A stretch of DNA of 64,000 nucleotides from Winogradskya consettensis. Lineage in GTDB: Bacteria > Actinomycetota > Actinomycetes > Mycobacteriales > Micromonosporaceae. The notes below the pieces were generated by a model that worked only from the letters and a program-made list of their open reading frames with translations, searched no databases and was not told the DNA's origin. The DNA lies in contig NZ_BOQP01000016.1 in NCBI RefSeq assembly GCF_018332715.1, positions 230,011-294,010 of the forward strand, in the 5' to 3' direction. A program made the position numbers and the translations under genes. The first letter of the stretch is position 1; the number at the start of each line of letters is the position of its first letter. Below are positions 24,107 to 32,423 of the stretch, in pieces.

Positions 24107-24663
24107 GGCAGAGCATCGAGGAGACCCGCGCGTCGCTGACCCGCGACGTCGACATGCTGGCGGAGAAGACCAGTCCCACGAGGGTCGCCCAGCGCCGCTG
24201 GACCGCCGCCAAGGAGAAGGTCATGGGCAGTTCGCAGCAGGCCCGGCACGCCGCCGGGGACACCGCGAGCACGGTGCAGGACAAGGCGTCGGAGCTGACC
24301 GGCAAGGCCGGCGAGGCGGCGCACGACGTGGCCGGCTCGGTCCGCAAGGCCCCGCAGGCCGTGGTCCAGCAGGCGCAGGGCAACCCGCTCGCCGCGGGCA
24401 TCATCGCGTTCGGTGTCGGCATGCTGGCCGCCACGCTGATCCCGGTGACCGACGTCGAGCGGCGTGCCGGCCAGCAGCTCAAGGACAACACCGGCGACCT
24501 GACCGACAGGGTCAAGGATGTCGCGACCGAGCTGAAGGACGACCTCTCGGGCAGCGTGCAGCACGCCGCCGGCGAGGTGAAGGAGACCGCGCAGGGCGCG
24601 GCCCGTACGACGAAGGAGAGCGCGCAGTCGGGCGCCCAGGACGTGAGATCCTCCGCCTCCTGA
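24082..24663 (+). CDS. DUF3618 membrane-associated protein
   Basis: 193 residues. The N-terminal DUF3618 motif DRLRQSIEETRASLTRDVDMLAEKTSP is present, then an Ala/Lys/Gln-rich amphipathic stretch. One hydrophobic segment (QGNPLAAGIIAFGVGMLAATLIP, about 98-121) follows, and the C-terminal amphipathic repeats (VKDVATELKDDLSGSVQHAAGEVKETAQGAARTT) resemble the first gene of the operon. It overlaps Holin-X by 25 nt and is closed by a strong terminator. The family is abundant in actinobacteria and of unknown biochemical role. Confidence 0.85.
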   Translation: MAQEPDRLRQSIEETRASLTRDVDMLAEKTSPTRVAQRRWTAAKEKVMGSSQQARHAAGDTASTVQDKASELTGKAGEAAHDVAGSVRKAPQAVVQQAQGNPLAAGIIAFGVGMLAATLIPVTDVERRAGQQLKDNTGDLTDRVKDVATELKDDLSGSVQHAAGEVKETAQGAARTTKESAQSGAQDVRSSAS

Positions 24664-24677
24664 CGGTTCCCTGATGA

Positions 24678-24715
24678 GGATCGGAGGCGCTTGCCGGCGC
24701 CTCCGATCCTTTTCT
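24678..24715 (+). terminator. Strong rho-independent terminator
   Basis: Perfect 13-bp arms, GGATCGGAGGCGC (24678-24690) and GCGCCTCCGATCC (24697-24709), surround a 6-nt loop and are followed by TTTTCT. It ends the coupled trio. The stop codon of the convergent GH6 gene (24714-24716) touches its 3' edge, so it may also slow transcription from the other side. Confidence 0.92.
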
Positions 24716-25733
24716 ATGCCCCCGTGATGAGGTGCCGGGCGAGTTCCGGGTCGAACGTGCCGGCCGGGGTCGCGGGGGCGATGCCACAGGTGCCGTCCGA
24801 GTTGCCCGGGTTCTTGATCCACAGCCGCAGCGCGGCCGGGTCGGCGGTCGAGGCCGCGCCGATCCTGCGCCCGGGCGGGTTGCACCACTCGCCGCCGTGG
24901 CCGTTGCCGTTGCGGCTGGTGTCGATCACGTAACCGGTCGCCGTGCCGAGCTCCTTCCTGATGTCCTCGGCGTACTGCTGGGCGCCGGCGGTGCCGACAT
25001 AGTTGGCGACGTTGACCGTGAAGCCGTGGACCCGGGCGACACCGGCGTCCCTCAGCCGCCGGGCCATCGTCGCGGCCGGGGTCCAGCGGGGGTTGGCGCC
25101 GTCGAGATACGCCCAGGTGTTCGGGGCCTTCTCCGCGAACATCCGGGCGGCGAACACGAGCAGGGTGTTGCGGGTCTCCTTCTGCCCGGCGCTCAGGCAC
25201 GAGAAGTCGCCGAGCGAGTCCGGTTCGATGATGACGATCGCCGGGCGCGTGCCGATCGCGGCGGCGAACGTCGAGATCCAGGTCTGGTACTCCAGGACTG
25301 TCCGCGCGCCGCCGGCCGACTCGTGGCCGCACGCGTCCCGGCCCGGCAGGTTGTACGCGACCAGCACGGGCAGCTTGTCACCGGCGGCCTGCGCGGTCCC
25401 CGTGTACTTCCCGACCGCCGCCGCGATGTCGGAATCACTCGTCCCGGTGAACCAGCGCGCCATGGGCCGGCTGCTGATCGAGGCCCCGATGGCGGCGGCA
25501 CGCGGGTCACCCGGATGGGCGGCGACCCAGCTCGCGGCGGGCAGCTTCGGATCGGTGAACAACCCGGTGGTGATGGCGAGCGGCCCGGACCCCGCGCTGG
25601 TCGCGGCCCCCTTCGTAGTGCCGGCCCCGGTCGTGTCGGCGGCACCCGTCGTGCCGCCCCCGCATCCCGCCAGTGCGCACACGACGGACAGGGCCGTCCC
25701 GGCGATGATCATGATCGATCTCCGTCTTCGCAT
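24714..25733 (-). CDS. GH6-family cellulase-type lipoprotein
   Basis: 339 residues from ATG 25733. The N-terminus MRRRRSIMIIAGTALSV is followed by a lipobox ALAGC (Cys24), so the enzyme is probably membrane-anchored rather than freely secreted. After a Gly/Thr/Ala-rich linker the GH6 catalytic domain (about 50-335) shows VAYNLPGRDACGHES, IVIIEPDSLGDFSC, WAYLDGANPRWTP, GYVIDTSRNGNG and EWCNPPGRRIG, all family landmarks. GH6 enzymes cleave beta-1,4-glucan with inversion. No carbohydrate-binding module is present. A frame upstream of the chosen start continues but lacks a signal-peptide context. Confidence 0.9.
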   Translation of the reverse strand: MRRRRSIMIIAGTALSVVCALAGCGGGTTGAADTTGAGTTKGAATSAGSGPLAITTGLFTDPKLPAASWVAAHPGDPRAAAIGASISSRPMARWFTGTSDSDIAAAVGKYTGTAQAAGDKLPVLVAYNLPGRDACGHESAGGARTVLEYQTWISTFAAAIGTRPAIVIIEPDSLGDFSCLSAGQKETRNTLLVFAARMFAEKAPNTWAYLDGANPRWTPAATMARRLRDAGVARVHGFTVNVANYVGTAGAQQYAEDIRKELGTATGYVIDTSRNGNGHGGEWCNPPGRRIGAASTADPAALRLWIKNPGNSDGTCGIAPATPAGTFDPELARHLITGA

Positions 25734-25986
25734 GGCGAAGCACTGTAACCGCTCAGCGGCGCGCTGAGCCCCGGGTGACGCGGCGGCGGTGGCGGCCTGC
25801 TCGTCCTCGGGGGTCCACTGCCGCCAGCAGCCGCTGACGGGCGAAGCGCCGCCTTGACCGGCGAGGCCGGCCAGCTCAGCATCCCGTACCTCCTCGACAA
25901 CCCGGTCCCGCAACTCGCCGCCGACGTCGACGGCAACCCGGCCACGGCGGTCCAGCGCGCGTCCTGGCGAACGCTACGGTCGCGGT

Positions 25987-26340
25987 GTGGATGCTCTGAC
26001 GCGTGACCTGCTGTGGCTGGGGTGGGAGGACTACACGCTGTTGTGGCAGGTGGTCCTCAACGCCCGCCATGTCAACGAACTCTCCTCGCTCCGGGAGGCC
26101 CAGGACGTCGCCCACGGCGTCCTGCAGACCCTGCTGGCCGGCAACCTGATCGAGCTCTTCCGATGCCCGTGGGCGATGGACAACGACGCCTACCGCCTCG
26201 TCGCGCCGGCCGAGCACGCCGCCGTCCTGGGCGACGACCGCTCCTGGACCATCGAGGGCGCCGACGGCCGGGATCTGGTCTGGTTCGCGACCACCGACGC
26301 GGGCCTGGAGCGCTACCAGCAGGGCACCGGGTGGCAGTAG
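25987..26340 (+). CDS. Small hypothetical protein
   Basis: 117 residues from GTG 25987. It is acidic and soluble, with LLWLGWEDYTLLWQVVLNAR near the start, REAQDVAHGVLQTLLAGNLIELFRC in the middle and a strand-rich tail (WTIEGADGRDLVWFATTDAGLERYQ). The helix-strand pattern suggests a small winged-helix or sensor-like fold, but I cannot name a family. It ends 19 nt before the class IV aminotransferase start, so the two may be co-transcribed. Confidence 0.6.
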   Translation: MDALTRDLLWLGWEDYTLLWQVVLNARHVNELSSLREAQDVAHGVLQTLLAGNLIELFRCPWAMDNDAYRLVAPAEHAAVLGDDRSWTIEGADGRDLVWFATTDAGLERYQQGTGWQ

Positions 26341-26359
26341 CCGGTGGCAGGATGGCCCG

Positions 26360-27133
26360 ATGGCGTATGTCGAGATCAACGGCGCTCCGGCGGACGCCGG
26401 GGCCCTCCACAGGGTCGCTACCGGCAACTATGGTCACTTCACGTCCATGCAGGTGCGGGATCGGGCTGCGACCGGTTTGACCCTGCACCTGCAGCGGCTC
26501 CGGGCGGCGTCGGCGAGTCTCTTTCCCGACGTGCCCGTCATGGCGGACGAGCAGATCAGGTCCTATCTGGACCATGCGCTGCGGGCTGAGCGGGATGCCT
26601 CCGTGCGGGTCACCGTCGTGCCGGGTGCCCGGGGCACCGACGTGATGGTTTCTGTCTCCGCGCCGGTTGCGGATGTGACGCTGCCCGCGCTGCGGGTCCG
26701 GACGATTCAGTACGAGCGGGAGCTGCCCCACCTGAAACACGTCGCGACGATGGGGCTGACGTACCACCTGTTGCAGGCGCGGCGGGCGGGGTTCGACGAC
26801 GTGCTCTTCGCGGGACGGGACGGGCTGCTGCGGGAGGGCTCGGTCTGGAACGCCGCGTTCTGGGACGGCGAACGGGTTGTCTGGCCGGACGCCCCGATGC
26901 TGGCCGGCATCACCATGCAGGTGCTGCGGATCGCCCTGCAAGAGCTGAGGATCCCCGACGAGGTACGGCCGTTGACCTCGCCGGGCGGGATGAGCGCCGC
27001 GGCCGCGGTCAACTCGCAGTGGCCGGCCCAGCCGATCGCCGCGATCGACGAGACGGTGTTCACGGGCGGCGACGAGCTCACCGGCCTGTTGCGGCGGGCC
27101 TGGGACGTCGTGCCGTGGGAGCCGATCAGCTAG
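26360..27133 (+). CDS. Class IV aminotransferase-family protein
   Basis: 257 residues. It has the fold-type IV PLP pattern: a short N-terminal domain (HRVATGNYGHFTSMQVRD...LTLHLQRLRAASASLF), the presumed PLP-lysine segment HLKHVATMGLTYHLLQAR, FDDVLFAGRDGLLREGSVWNAAFWDG, the usual E-G-S/T-x-x-N signature, and the phosphate-cup segment PMLAGITMQVL. Family members include branched-chain and D-amino acid aminotransferases and aminodeoxychorismate lyase; the specificity cannot be read from the sequence, and divergent members may be lyases. It follows a small hypothetical gene by 19 nt. Confidence 0.85.
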   Translation: MAYVEINGAPADAGALHRVATGNYGHFTSMQVRDRAATGLTLHLQRLRAASASLFPDVPVMADEQIRSYLDHALRAERDASVRVTVVPGARGTDVMVSVSAPVADVTLPALRVRTIQYERELPHLKHVATMGLTYHLLQARRAGFDDVLFAGRDGLLREGSVWNAAFWDGERVVWPDAPMLAGITMQVLRIALQELRIPDEVRPLTSPGGMSAAAAVNSQWPAQPIAAIDETVFTGGDELTGLLRRAWDVVPWEPIS

Positions 27134-27234
27134 GAGGCCGGCTGGGACTGCCGGTACCGGCCATCCCGGCGAGCACGCTGACCGTACCGTCCGTAGTGGG
27201 AAGGCTTGTCACGGTGGCGGGGCGGCCCGATTTC

Positions 27235-27999
27235 TCAGGGCAGGCGGGGTGGTCCGCCGACGATGACGTCGAAGCCCGCGTCGACGGGGATCAGGGCGCC
27301 GGTCAGCGCGCCGGTGCGGTCGTCCAGCAGGAGCTCGATCACCGCCGCGACGTCGTCCGGCTCGATCATGCGGCCCAGCACCGAGTGGCCGGCGAGATGC
27401 TCACCCATCTCCGGGGCCATGAAAGCGGCGCTGGCTTCGGTGCGGACGGCGCCCGGCGCGACGGTGTTCACGCTGACGCCGTAGCGGCCGGCCTCCGCGG
27501 CGACCTGCTGTGCGAAGGAATTCAGCGCCGCCTTCGACACCGCGTGGGTGAGCTGGCGCTTGCCCGTCCAGCCGGCCGCCATGCTGGACAGGTAGACGAT
27601 GCGTCCCGACCCGGCCGCCCGCATCACCGGCAGGACCCGCCGGGTGATGAAGAACGCCCCGCCGAGCTCCGCGCCGACCTTGCCGATCAGCTCGTCCCAG
27701 CTGGTCGTCTCGACGTCGCTGAGGATCGGCTGCCGGACGTTGGCGTTGCAGACGAGCGCGTCGATCCGCCCGTGCTCCGCCAGCACGGCGTCGACCAGCG
27801 CGTCCACCTGACCGGGGTCACAGACATCGGCGCGGGCGGTGCTCGCGCTCGCTATCTGTGCCGCCACGGCCGTCGCTGCCCCGGTATCCCGGAGGTAGTT
27901 GACGACGACGTGATAGCCGCGCCGGCCCAGCATCAGCGCCGTGGCAGCACCGATGCCCCGCCCCGCACCCGTCACCACCGCGACCGGCTTCTCCGGCAT
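27235..27999 (-). CDS. Short-chain dehydrogenase with His in place of the catalytic Tyr
   Basis: 254 residues, classical SDR length. The cofactor loop AVVTGAGRGIGAATAL is intact, and the next residues (VVVNYLRDT) suggest NADP preference. The NNAG motif is changed to CNAN. The catalytic serine is present (VYLSSMAA), but the YxxxK motif reads H-A-V-S-K (LTHAVSKAALNS), so the general-base tyrosine is replaced by His. The rest (VNTVAPGAVRTE, the C-terminal GALIPVDAGFDVIVGG) is normal. It may be inactive, a regulator, or use altered chemistry. It lies near a two-gene SDR operon but is separated from it by about 60 bp and has its own start. Confidence 0.85.
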   Translation of the reverse strand: MPEKPVAVVTGAGRGIGAATALMLGRRGYHVVVNYLRDTGAATAVAAQIASASTARADVCDPGQVDALVDAVLAEHGRIDALVCNANVRQPILSDVETTSWDELIGKVGAELGGAFFITRRVLPVMRAAGSGRIVYLSSMAAGWTGKRQLTHAVSKAALNSFAQQVAAEAGRYGVSVNTVAPGAVRTEASAAFMAPEMGEHLAGHSVLGRMIEPDDVAAVIELLLDDRTGALTGALIPVDAGFDVIVGGPPRLP

Positions 28000-28062
28000 C
28001 CGGCACCCTCCACTCAGGTCCTCACCGCATTATCGCCCACGGTCCGCCGGATCGCATTGGCG

Positions 28063-28923
28063 TCACCGCTGCAACTGCAGGGTTTCGCCGAAGCCCATGC
28101 GGGTGACGAAGGCCTCGCGGGTGAGGTCGGCGAACGCCATGACGTGGTCGACGCCGGCCTCGGTGAAGTCGACGACGGTGCGGAAGGGCTTTTCTCCGCG
28201 GGGCAGGGCGAGGACCCGGGCGATCTCGTCGGCGACGCCCTGCGGGTGGGGGTTGACGCCCGGCCGGACCAGGCCGGCGGTGGCCTGCTCGTTGCGTTCG
28301 ACCAGCGGGTCGAGGCCAGCGTAGGCCGCTGTGACCGCTGCGTCCGAGGCGTGGCTGGCGTTGGGGAAGTGGGAGGTGCCCTGGGTGATGGCGCCCGGCA
28401 TGACGATGGTGGTCTCGATGCCGAACTGGGCCGCCTCGTAGGACGTCACGACGGCGAGGGCGTCGAACGCGGCCTTGGAGGCTACGTACGGGCCGAGGAA
28501 CGGGGGTGTCGTCACGATGATCGTGCTGCCGACCCAGAGCAGCGTGCCCGATCGCTGGGCGCGCAGGTGGGGCAGGGCGGCACGGTTGACGCGGTGGGCG
28601 CCGACGGCGTTGATGTCGAGGAGACGGGTGAGGTCGTCGTCGGTGAAGGCCTCGACGTAGCCGACGTAGAGGTGCCCGGCGTTCTGGATGACGACGTCGA
28701 GACGGCCCGCCTGCTCGACCACGGCGGCGACGGCGGCGTCGGCGGACTCCTGCGACGTGACGTCCAGCTCGACGGTGTGCAGGTCGAGGCCGTCGACGTC
28801 CGTGAACTCGTTGCCGGCGACGCTTTTCATGCTCGCGTAGACGGTGTGGCCCTGGCGGGCGAGGGTCAGGGCGGTCAGGCGGCCGATGCCGGTGCTGGAG
28901 CCGGTGATGAGGACGACGGACAT
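28063..28923 (-). CDS. Short-chain dehydrogenase/reductase
   Basis: 286 residues. All SDR motifs are present: VLITGSSTGIGRLTAL, VIQNAGHLYVG, INAVGAHRVNRAAL, the catalytic serine (LLWVGSTIIVTT) and Y-V-A-S-K. The long C-terminal part (DEIARVLALPRGEKPFRTVVDFTEAG) is typical of the extended classical SDRs that act on larger alcohols or ketones. Its ATG (28923-28921) shares one base with the stop of the upstream SDR (TGATG), so both are translated together under the promoter region shared with TetR. Confidence 0.88.
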   Translation of the reverse strand: MSVVLITGSSTGIGRLTALTLARQGHTVYASMKSVAGNEFTDVDGLDLHTVELDVTSQESADAAVAAVVEQAGRLDVVIQNAGHLYVGYVEAFTDDDLTRLLDINAVGAHRVNRAALPHLRAQRSGTLLWVGSTIIVTTPPFLGPYVASKAAFDALAVVTSYEAAQFGIETTIVMPGAITQGTSHFPNASHASDAAVTAAYAGLDPLVERNEQATAGLVRPGVNPHPQGVADEIARVLALPRGEKPFRTVVDFTEAGVDHVMAFADLTREAFVTRMGFGETLQLQR

Positions 28924-29666
28924 CAGGCGGCACCGCCGTTGGTGTAGAGGACCTGGCCGTTGATCCAGCGGGCCGGACCGGCGAGGAACGCGGCGACCTC
29001 GGCGATGTCCTCGGGGGTGCCCAGGCGTTCCATTGGGTTCAGGCTCGCGATGTGGTTGATGACCTGCTCGCTCTTGCCCTCGAAGAACAGCGGGGTGGCC
29101 GTGGGGCCGGGGGCGACGGCGTTGACCGTGATGTCGCGGCCGCGCAGCTCCCGGGCCAGGATCAGGGTCATCGCCTCGACGGCGCCCTTCGACGCGGCGT
29201 ACGCGCCGTACGTCGGCATCTGCAGGCGGGTGATCGACGTGGAGAAGTTGATGATCGCCCCGCCCGCGCGGACCTGCTGGGCGGCGAGCTGACTGATCAC
29301 GAACGTGCCGCGGACATTCGTACGCTGGATGCGGTCGAACGTTTCCAGGTCCATCTGCGCGATCGGCGCGAGCGGCATGATGCCCGCCGTGTGCGCGACG
29401 ACATCGACCCCGCCGAACGTGTCGGTCGCGTGCTGGAACAGCGCGGCCATCTCCTCGTGCTCGGCGACGTCGCCACCGAACGCGGTGGCCCGCCCGCCCG
29501 CGGCGGTGATCTCCTTGACGGCGTCCTGGGCCTTGGCCTCGTTGCCGCTGTAGTGCACGACCACGGCGAGACCGTCGGCCGCCAGGCGTGCGGCGACGGC
29601 CCGGCCGATGCCGCCCGAACCGCCGGTGACGATGGCGACGCGGGCCGGGTTCTGCGTGTCACTCAT
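28923..29666 (-). CDS. Short-chain dehydrogenase/reductase (first gene of SDR operon)
   Basis: 247 residues. The motifs are AIVTGGSGGIGRAVA, DVVAHTAGIMPLAPI, the catalytic serine (INFSTSITRL), Y-A-A-S-K, NAVAPGPTATPLF and the C-terminal INGQVLYTNGGAA, a profile typical of 3-oxoacyl-ACP reductase-like SDRs. It is the promoter-proximal gene of a two-gene operon. It diverges from a TetR regulator whose likely operators lie in the 110-bp intergenic region, so it is probably induced by the TetR ligand. Confidence 0.9.
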   Translation of the reverse strand: MSDTQNPARVAIVTGGSGGIGRAVAARLAADGLAVVVHYSGNEAKAQDAVKEITAAGGRATAFGGDVAEHEEMAALFQHATDTFGGVDVVAHTAGIMPLAPIAQMDLETFDRIQRTNVRGTFVISQLAAQQVRAGGAIINFSTSITRLQMPTYGAYAASKGAVEAMTLILARELRGRDITVNAVAPGPTATPLFFEGKSEQVINHIASLNPMERLGTPEDIAEVAAFLAGPARWINGQVLYTNGGAA

Positions 29667-29686
29667 GGGAACTCCTCAGCTTGTTC

Positions 29687-29718
29687 ACGAATCAGCATGT
29701 GTACGAATCAGCATGTGT
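29687..29718. repeat. 16-bp tandem direct repeat in TetR/SDR intergenic region
   Basis: ACGAATCAGCATGTGT occurs at 29687-29702 and again immediately at 29703-29718, perfectly repeated. It lies between the SDR start (29666) and its probable promoter, in the 5' untranslated part. It could be a regulator binding repeat or a recent duplication. Confidence 0.8.
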
Positions 29719-29726
29719 ACTGGCTG

Positions 29727-29761
29727 TCCATATGAAGCTAGCGCGATAAAGACAACTTGTC
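29727..29761 (-). promoter_or_regulatory. SDR operon promoter overlapped by a palindrome
   Basis: On the minus strand TTGTCT (29755-29750) and TATGGA (29732-29727) are separated by 17 nt, a fair sigma-70-type promoter for the SDR operon. The perfect dyad GACAA-C-TTGTC (29751-29761) covers the -35 box and is a good candidate TetR operator. A TACTAT hexamer at 29765-29770, just before the TetR start, may be the -10 box of TetR itself. Confidence 0.45.
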
Positions 29762-29776
29762 CACTACTATGAGGGC

Positions 29777-30370
29777 ATGAGTGAGACTGCACAGCGGCGA
29801 GGGCGTGGCCGGCGACCGGCCGGCGAGGTGCGCGAGGGTGTCCTGCGGGCCGCCGCCGGCCTGCTGCTCAGCGAGGGGATCAAGGCCGTGACGTTCGACC
29901 GGGTCGCCACGGCTGCCGGGTCCAGCAAGATGACCCTCTACAAGTGGTGGCCGTCCGCGGGCGCGCTGGCCGCGGAGGCGTACTTCGCGCACAGCGAGCA
30001 TCAGCTGGAATTCCCCGACACCGGCGACATCAGAGCAGACCTGACCGCGCAGCTGTGCGCGTTCGTCCGGCTGATCACCCATGAGGGCACCGGACCGGTC
30101 CTCGCCGGCCTGATCGGCGTCGCCCAGACCGACCCGGAGTTGTCGGCGGCGTTCTCCGAGCACTACTCGGCACCCCGGCGGGCGCTGGCGGTGGCCGCGT
30201 TCGAGAAGGCCCGCGACCGGGGGCAGCTGCGCGCCGACATCGACCTCGGCATCCTCGTCGACCAGCTCTGGGGCGCCTGCTACAACCGCCTCCTCATCCC
30301 CGACGCCCCCCTCACCGAGGACTACGCCGTCGCTCTCGTCGCCAACGCCCTCGACGGCGCCGCGCCCTAG
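29777..30370 (+). CDS. TetR-family transcriptional regulator
   Basis: 197 residues. After a basic head (RRGRGRRP) the TetR helix-turn-helix (about 18-65) reads VREGVLRAAAGLLLSEGIKAVTFDRVATAAGSSKMTLYKWWPSAGAL. The C-terminal ligand domain (TetR_C-type, about 80-190) includes GTGPVLAGLIGVAQTDPELSAAF and DIDLGILVDQLWGACYNRLLI. It diverges from the two-SDR operon, its presumed target, with a short dyad over the SDR promoter. Length and motifs are normal. Confidence 0.9.
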   Translation: MSETAQRRGRGRRPAGEVREGVLRAAAGLLLSEGIKAVTFDRVATAAGSSKMTLYKWWPSAGALAAEAYFAHSEHQLEFPDTGDIRADLTAQLCAFVRLITHEGTGPVLAGLIGVAQTDPELSAAFSEHYSAPRRALAVAAFEKARDRGQLRADIDLGILVDQLWGACYNRLLIPDAPLTEDYAVALVANALDGAAP

Positions 30371-30530
30371 GAGCCGGGCCGCGTGGTGTGCGGGGTGACC
30401 GTGATCCGGGGGCGGTGGCAGTGGGGTTCACCCACTTCGGGGCGGGGTGCAGTAAATCGGCCGATGCCGTGGCGCCGGGGTGGTCGCAGGCTGGGAACCG
30501 CCAGCAAGCGAGCACCGGAAGGAACGTCAC

Positions 30531-31346
30531 ATGCCTTACATCACCACTGCCGACGGCGCCGAGATCTTCTACAAGGACTGGGGGAGCGGCCAGCCGGTCG
30601 TCTTCAGCCACGGGTGGCCGCTGAACTCCGACGCGTGGGACGTCGAGCTCAAGCTCGCCGCCGACAACGGGTTCCGGGCGATCGCGCACGACCGCCGGGG
30701 GCACGGCCGTTCGTCGCAGACGTGGACCGGCAACGACATGGACACGTACGCCGCCGACCTGAACGCGCTGGTCGACGCGCTCGGGCTGACCGACATCATC
30801 CTGGTGGGGCACTCCACCGGCGGTGGCGAGGTCGTGCTCGCGGCGCAGTACGGTGCCGGCCGCGTGGCCAAGATCGCGACAGCGGGTGCGGTGCCCCCGG
30901 TCATGGTCAAGAAGGAGTCGAACCCGGACGGGCTGCCGATCTCGGTCTTCGACGGGTTGCGGGCCAACACCCTCGCGGACCGCTCGCAGTTCTTCCAGGA
31001 CCTGTCGGAGCAGTTCTTCGGCATCAACAAGGGCTCGGGGATCTCGCAGGGCCAGCGGGACCAGTTCTGGCGGCTCGGGATGCAGATGAGCCTGCCGGCC
31101 GCGTACGACTGCATCAAGGCGTTCTCGGAGACCGACTTCACCGAGGACCTGCTCGCCCTCGACGTCCCGATCCTGATCGCGCAGGGTGACGCCGACCAGA
31201 TCGTGCCGATCGCGGACGCCGCGTACAAGTCGATCGAGCTGGTCAAGAACGGCATCCTGAAGGTCTACCCGGGTGCCCCGCACGGCATCGCGGGCGCCTA
31301 CCAGCAGGCCCTCGACAAGGACCTGCTGGAGTTCTGGAAGAGCTGA
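30531..31346 (+). CDS. Alpha/beta hydrolase (non-haem haloperoxidase/arylesterase-like)
   Basis: 271 residues from ATG 30531, preceded by GGAAGGAAC. It has the classic cofactor-free haloperoxidase/esterase layout: KDWGSGQPVVFSHGWPLNSDAW (oxyanion HGW), AHDRRGHGRSS, the nucleophile elbow VGHSTGGGEVV, the acid in IAQGDADQIVPI and the His in YPGAPHGIAG. These enzymes hydrolyse esters and can perform perhydrolysis. It is convergent with the FAD monooxygenase gene, stops only 4 nt apart, with no obvious terminator between them. Confidence 0.92.
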   Translation: MPYITTADGAEIFYKDWGSGQPVVFSHGWPLNSDAWDVELKLAADNGFRAIAHDRRGHGRSSQTWTGNDMDTYAADLNALVDALGLTDIILVGHSTGGGEVVLAAQYGAGRVAKIATAGAVPPVMVKKESNPDGLPISVFDGLRANTLADRSQFFQDLSEQFFGINKGSGISQGQRDQFWRLGMQMSLPAAYDCIKAFSETDFTEDLLALDVPILIAQGDADQIVPIADAAYKSIELVKNGILKVYPGAPHGIAGAYQQALDKDLLEFWKS

Positions 31347-31350
31347 CCCG

Positions 31351-32379
31351 TCAGCTGGTGCCCATCCGGGCGCTTGCTGCGACCGTCTCCTCGGTCTGGG
31401 CCCGTCGCCGCCGCTCATAGGCGGTGAACGCGGCGGGCCCGTCGAGCGAACCCAGGGCGGAACCCAGCGCGACGGCGTCCTCCAGGGCCATCGACGCGCC
31501 CTGGGCCGCGGCGGGGGCGGCGGCGTGCGCGGCGTCGCCGACCAGCACCATCCGGTCGTTGTGCCACGTCGGGGTGGTGGGGATGTCGTACGAGTCCCCG
31601 CCCACCACGGCGTCCGCCGGGGTCGCCGACACGATGGCGGCGGCCGGGGTGCTGTCCGCCCGGGCCGCCTCGAGCACGAGCTCCCGCCACTGCGCGGGAC
31701 CGGTCGAGCCGGCACGGGCCTCGCCGGTGATCCGCGAGAACCACCACGTGCGCCCGTCACCTGGCGCCGTGAAACCGAAGAAGGCCTTCGAGCCGAGGAT
31801 CATGTGGTACGCGTCCGGAGCGCTCGCCGCCGGATTGCCCTCGGCATAGCCGTAGACGACGTGCTGCCCCGTGTACCGCGGGATCGGCGCCTGCGGGTCG
31901 ATCAGGTGCCGGGTCGGGGAGTGGATGCCGTCCGCGCCGACCAGGGCGTCGCCCGTTGCTGTGCTGCCGTCCGCGAACCGCACGAGCACCCCGGCACCGT
32001 CCGGCACGGCGCCGGCCAGGCGTTTCCCGTGTACGACCGGAATGCCCCGGGCCACCACCAGGTCCTGCAACGTTCGATAAAGGGCGGCGCGGGTGAGCGT
32101 ACGTGCCGGACCTTGAATGTCCTTGTGACGCACGTGCTCGCCGCCCGCACCGAAGACCTCCACCGCCGCGGCCGGGTAGGACGAGCCGATCACCGCCGCG
32201 GCAGCGCCGACGCTCTCCAGGGCGGCCATGCCGTTCGCCATCACCGTCAGGAACGCGCCCGCGTCGTCCCCGCCGGACTCGTGCGCCTCGAAGACCACGG
32301 CGTCCACACCGGCCTGATGAAGGGCGAGCGCGGTCGCGGCACCGGCGACTCCGCCGCCCGCGATGAGGATCTTGGTCAT
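31351..32379 (-). CDS. FAD-dependent monooxygenase
   Basis: 342 residues, group A flavoprotein monooxygenase (FAD_binding_3). The N-terminal Rossmann motif ILIAGGGVAGAATALALHQAG is complete. The DG motif is seen in DALVGADGIHSPTRHL, and the GD motif in DRMVLVGDAAHAAAPAAAQGASMALEDAVAL, which binds FAD ribityl/phosphate. Such enzymes hydroxylate aromatic or polyketide-type substrates using NAD(P)H and O2. The protein is shorter than many hydroxylases and lacks the C-terminal thioredoxin-like domain. It diverges from the Vps62-like membrane protein gene by 44 bp. Confidence 0.9.
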   Translation of the reverse strand: MTKILIAGGGVAGAATALALHQAGVDAVVFEAHESGGDDAGAFLTVMANGMAALESVGAAAAVIGSSYPAAAVEVFGAGGEHVRHKDIQGPARTLTRAALYRTLQDLVVARGIPVVHGKRLAGAVPDGAGVLVRFADGSTATGDALVGADGIHSPTRHLIDPQAPIPRYTGQHVVYGYAEGNPAASAPDAYHMILGSKAFFGFTAPGDGRTWWFSRITGEARAGSTGPAQWRELVLEAARADSTPAAAIVSATPADAVVGGDSYDIPTTPTWHNDRMVLVGDAAHAAAPAAAQGASMALEDAVALGSALGSLDGPAAFTAYERRRRAQTEETVAASARMGTS

Positions 32380-32423
32380 AGTGCACGCCTTCCGCCGGAT
32401 GATTGTCCCTATTCTCTGATGGC

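Noticed and set aside
25734..25986. A possible small gene upstream of the GH6 lipoprotein
   Set aside because: The fragment GQLSIPYLLDNPVPQLAADVDG reads like coding sequence, but it has no start, no ribosome binding site and a stop shortly after; not enough to call a gene.
27019..28947. A 642-residue plus-strand frame opposite the SDR genes
   Set aside because: Three SDR genes with clear motifs occupy or flank this stretch on the minus strand; the plus frame has no domain.
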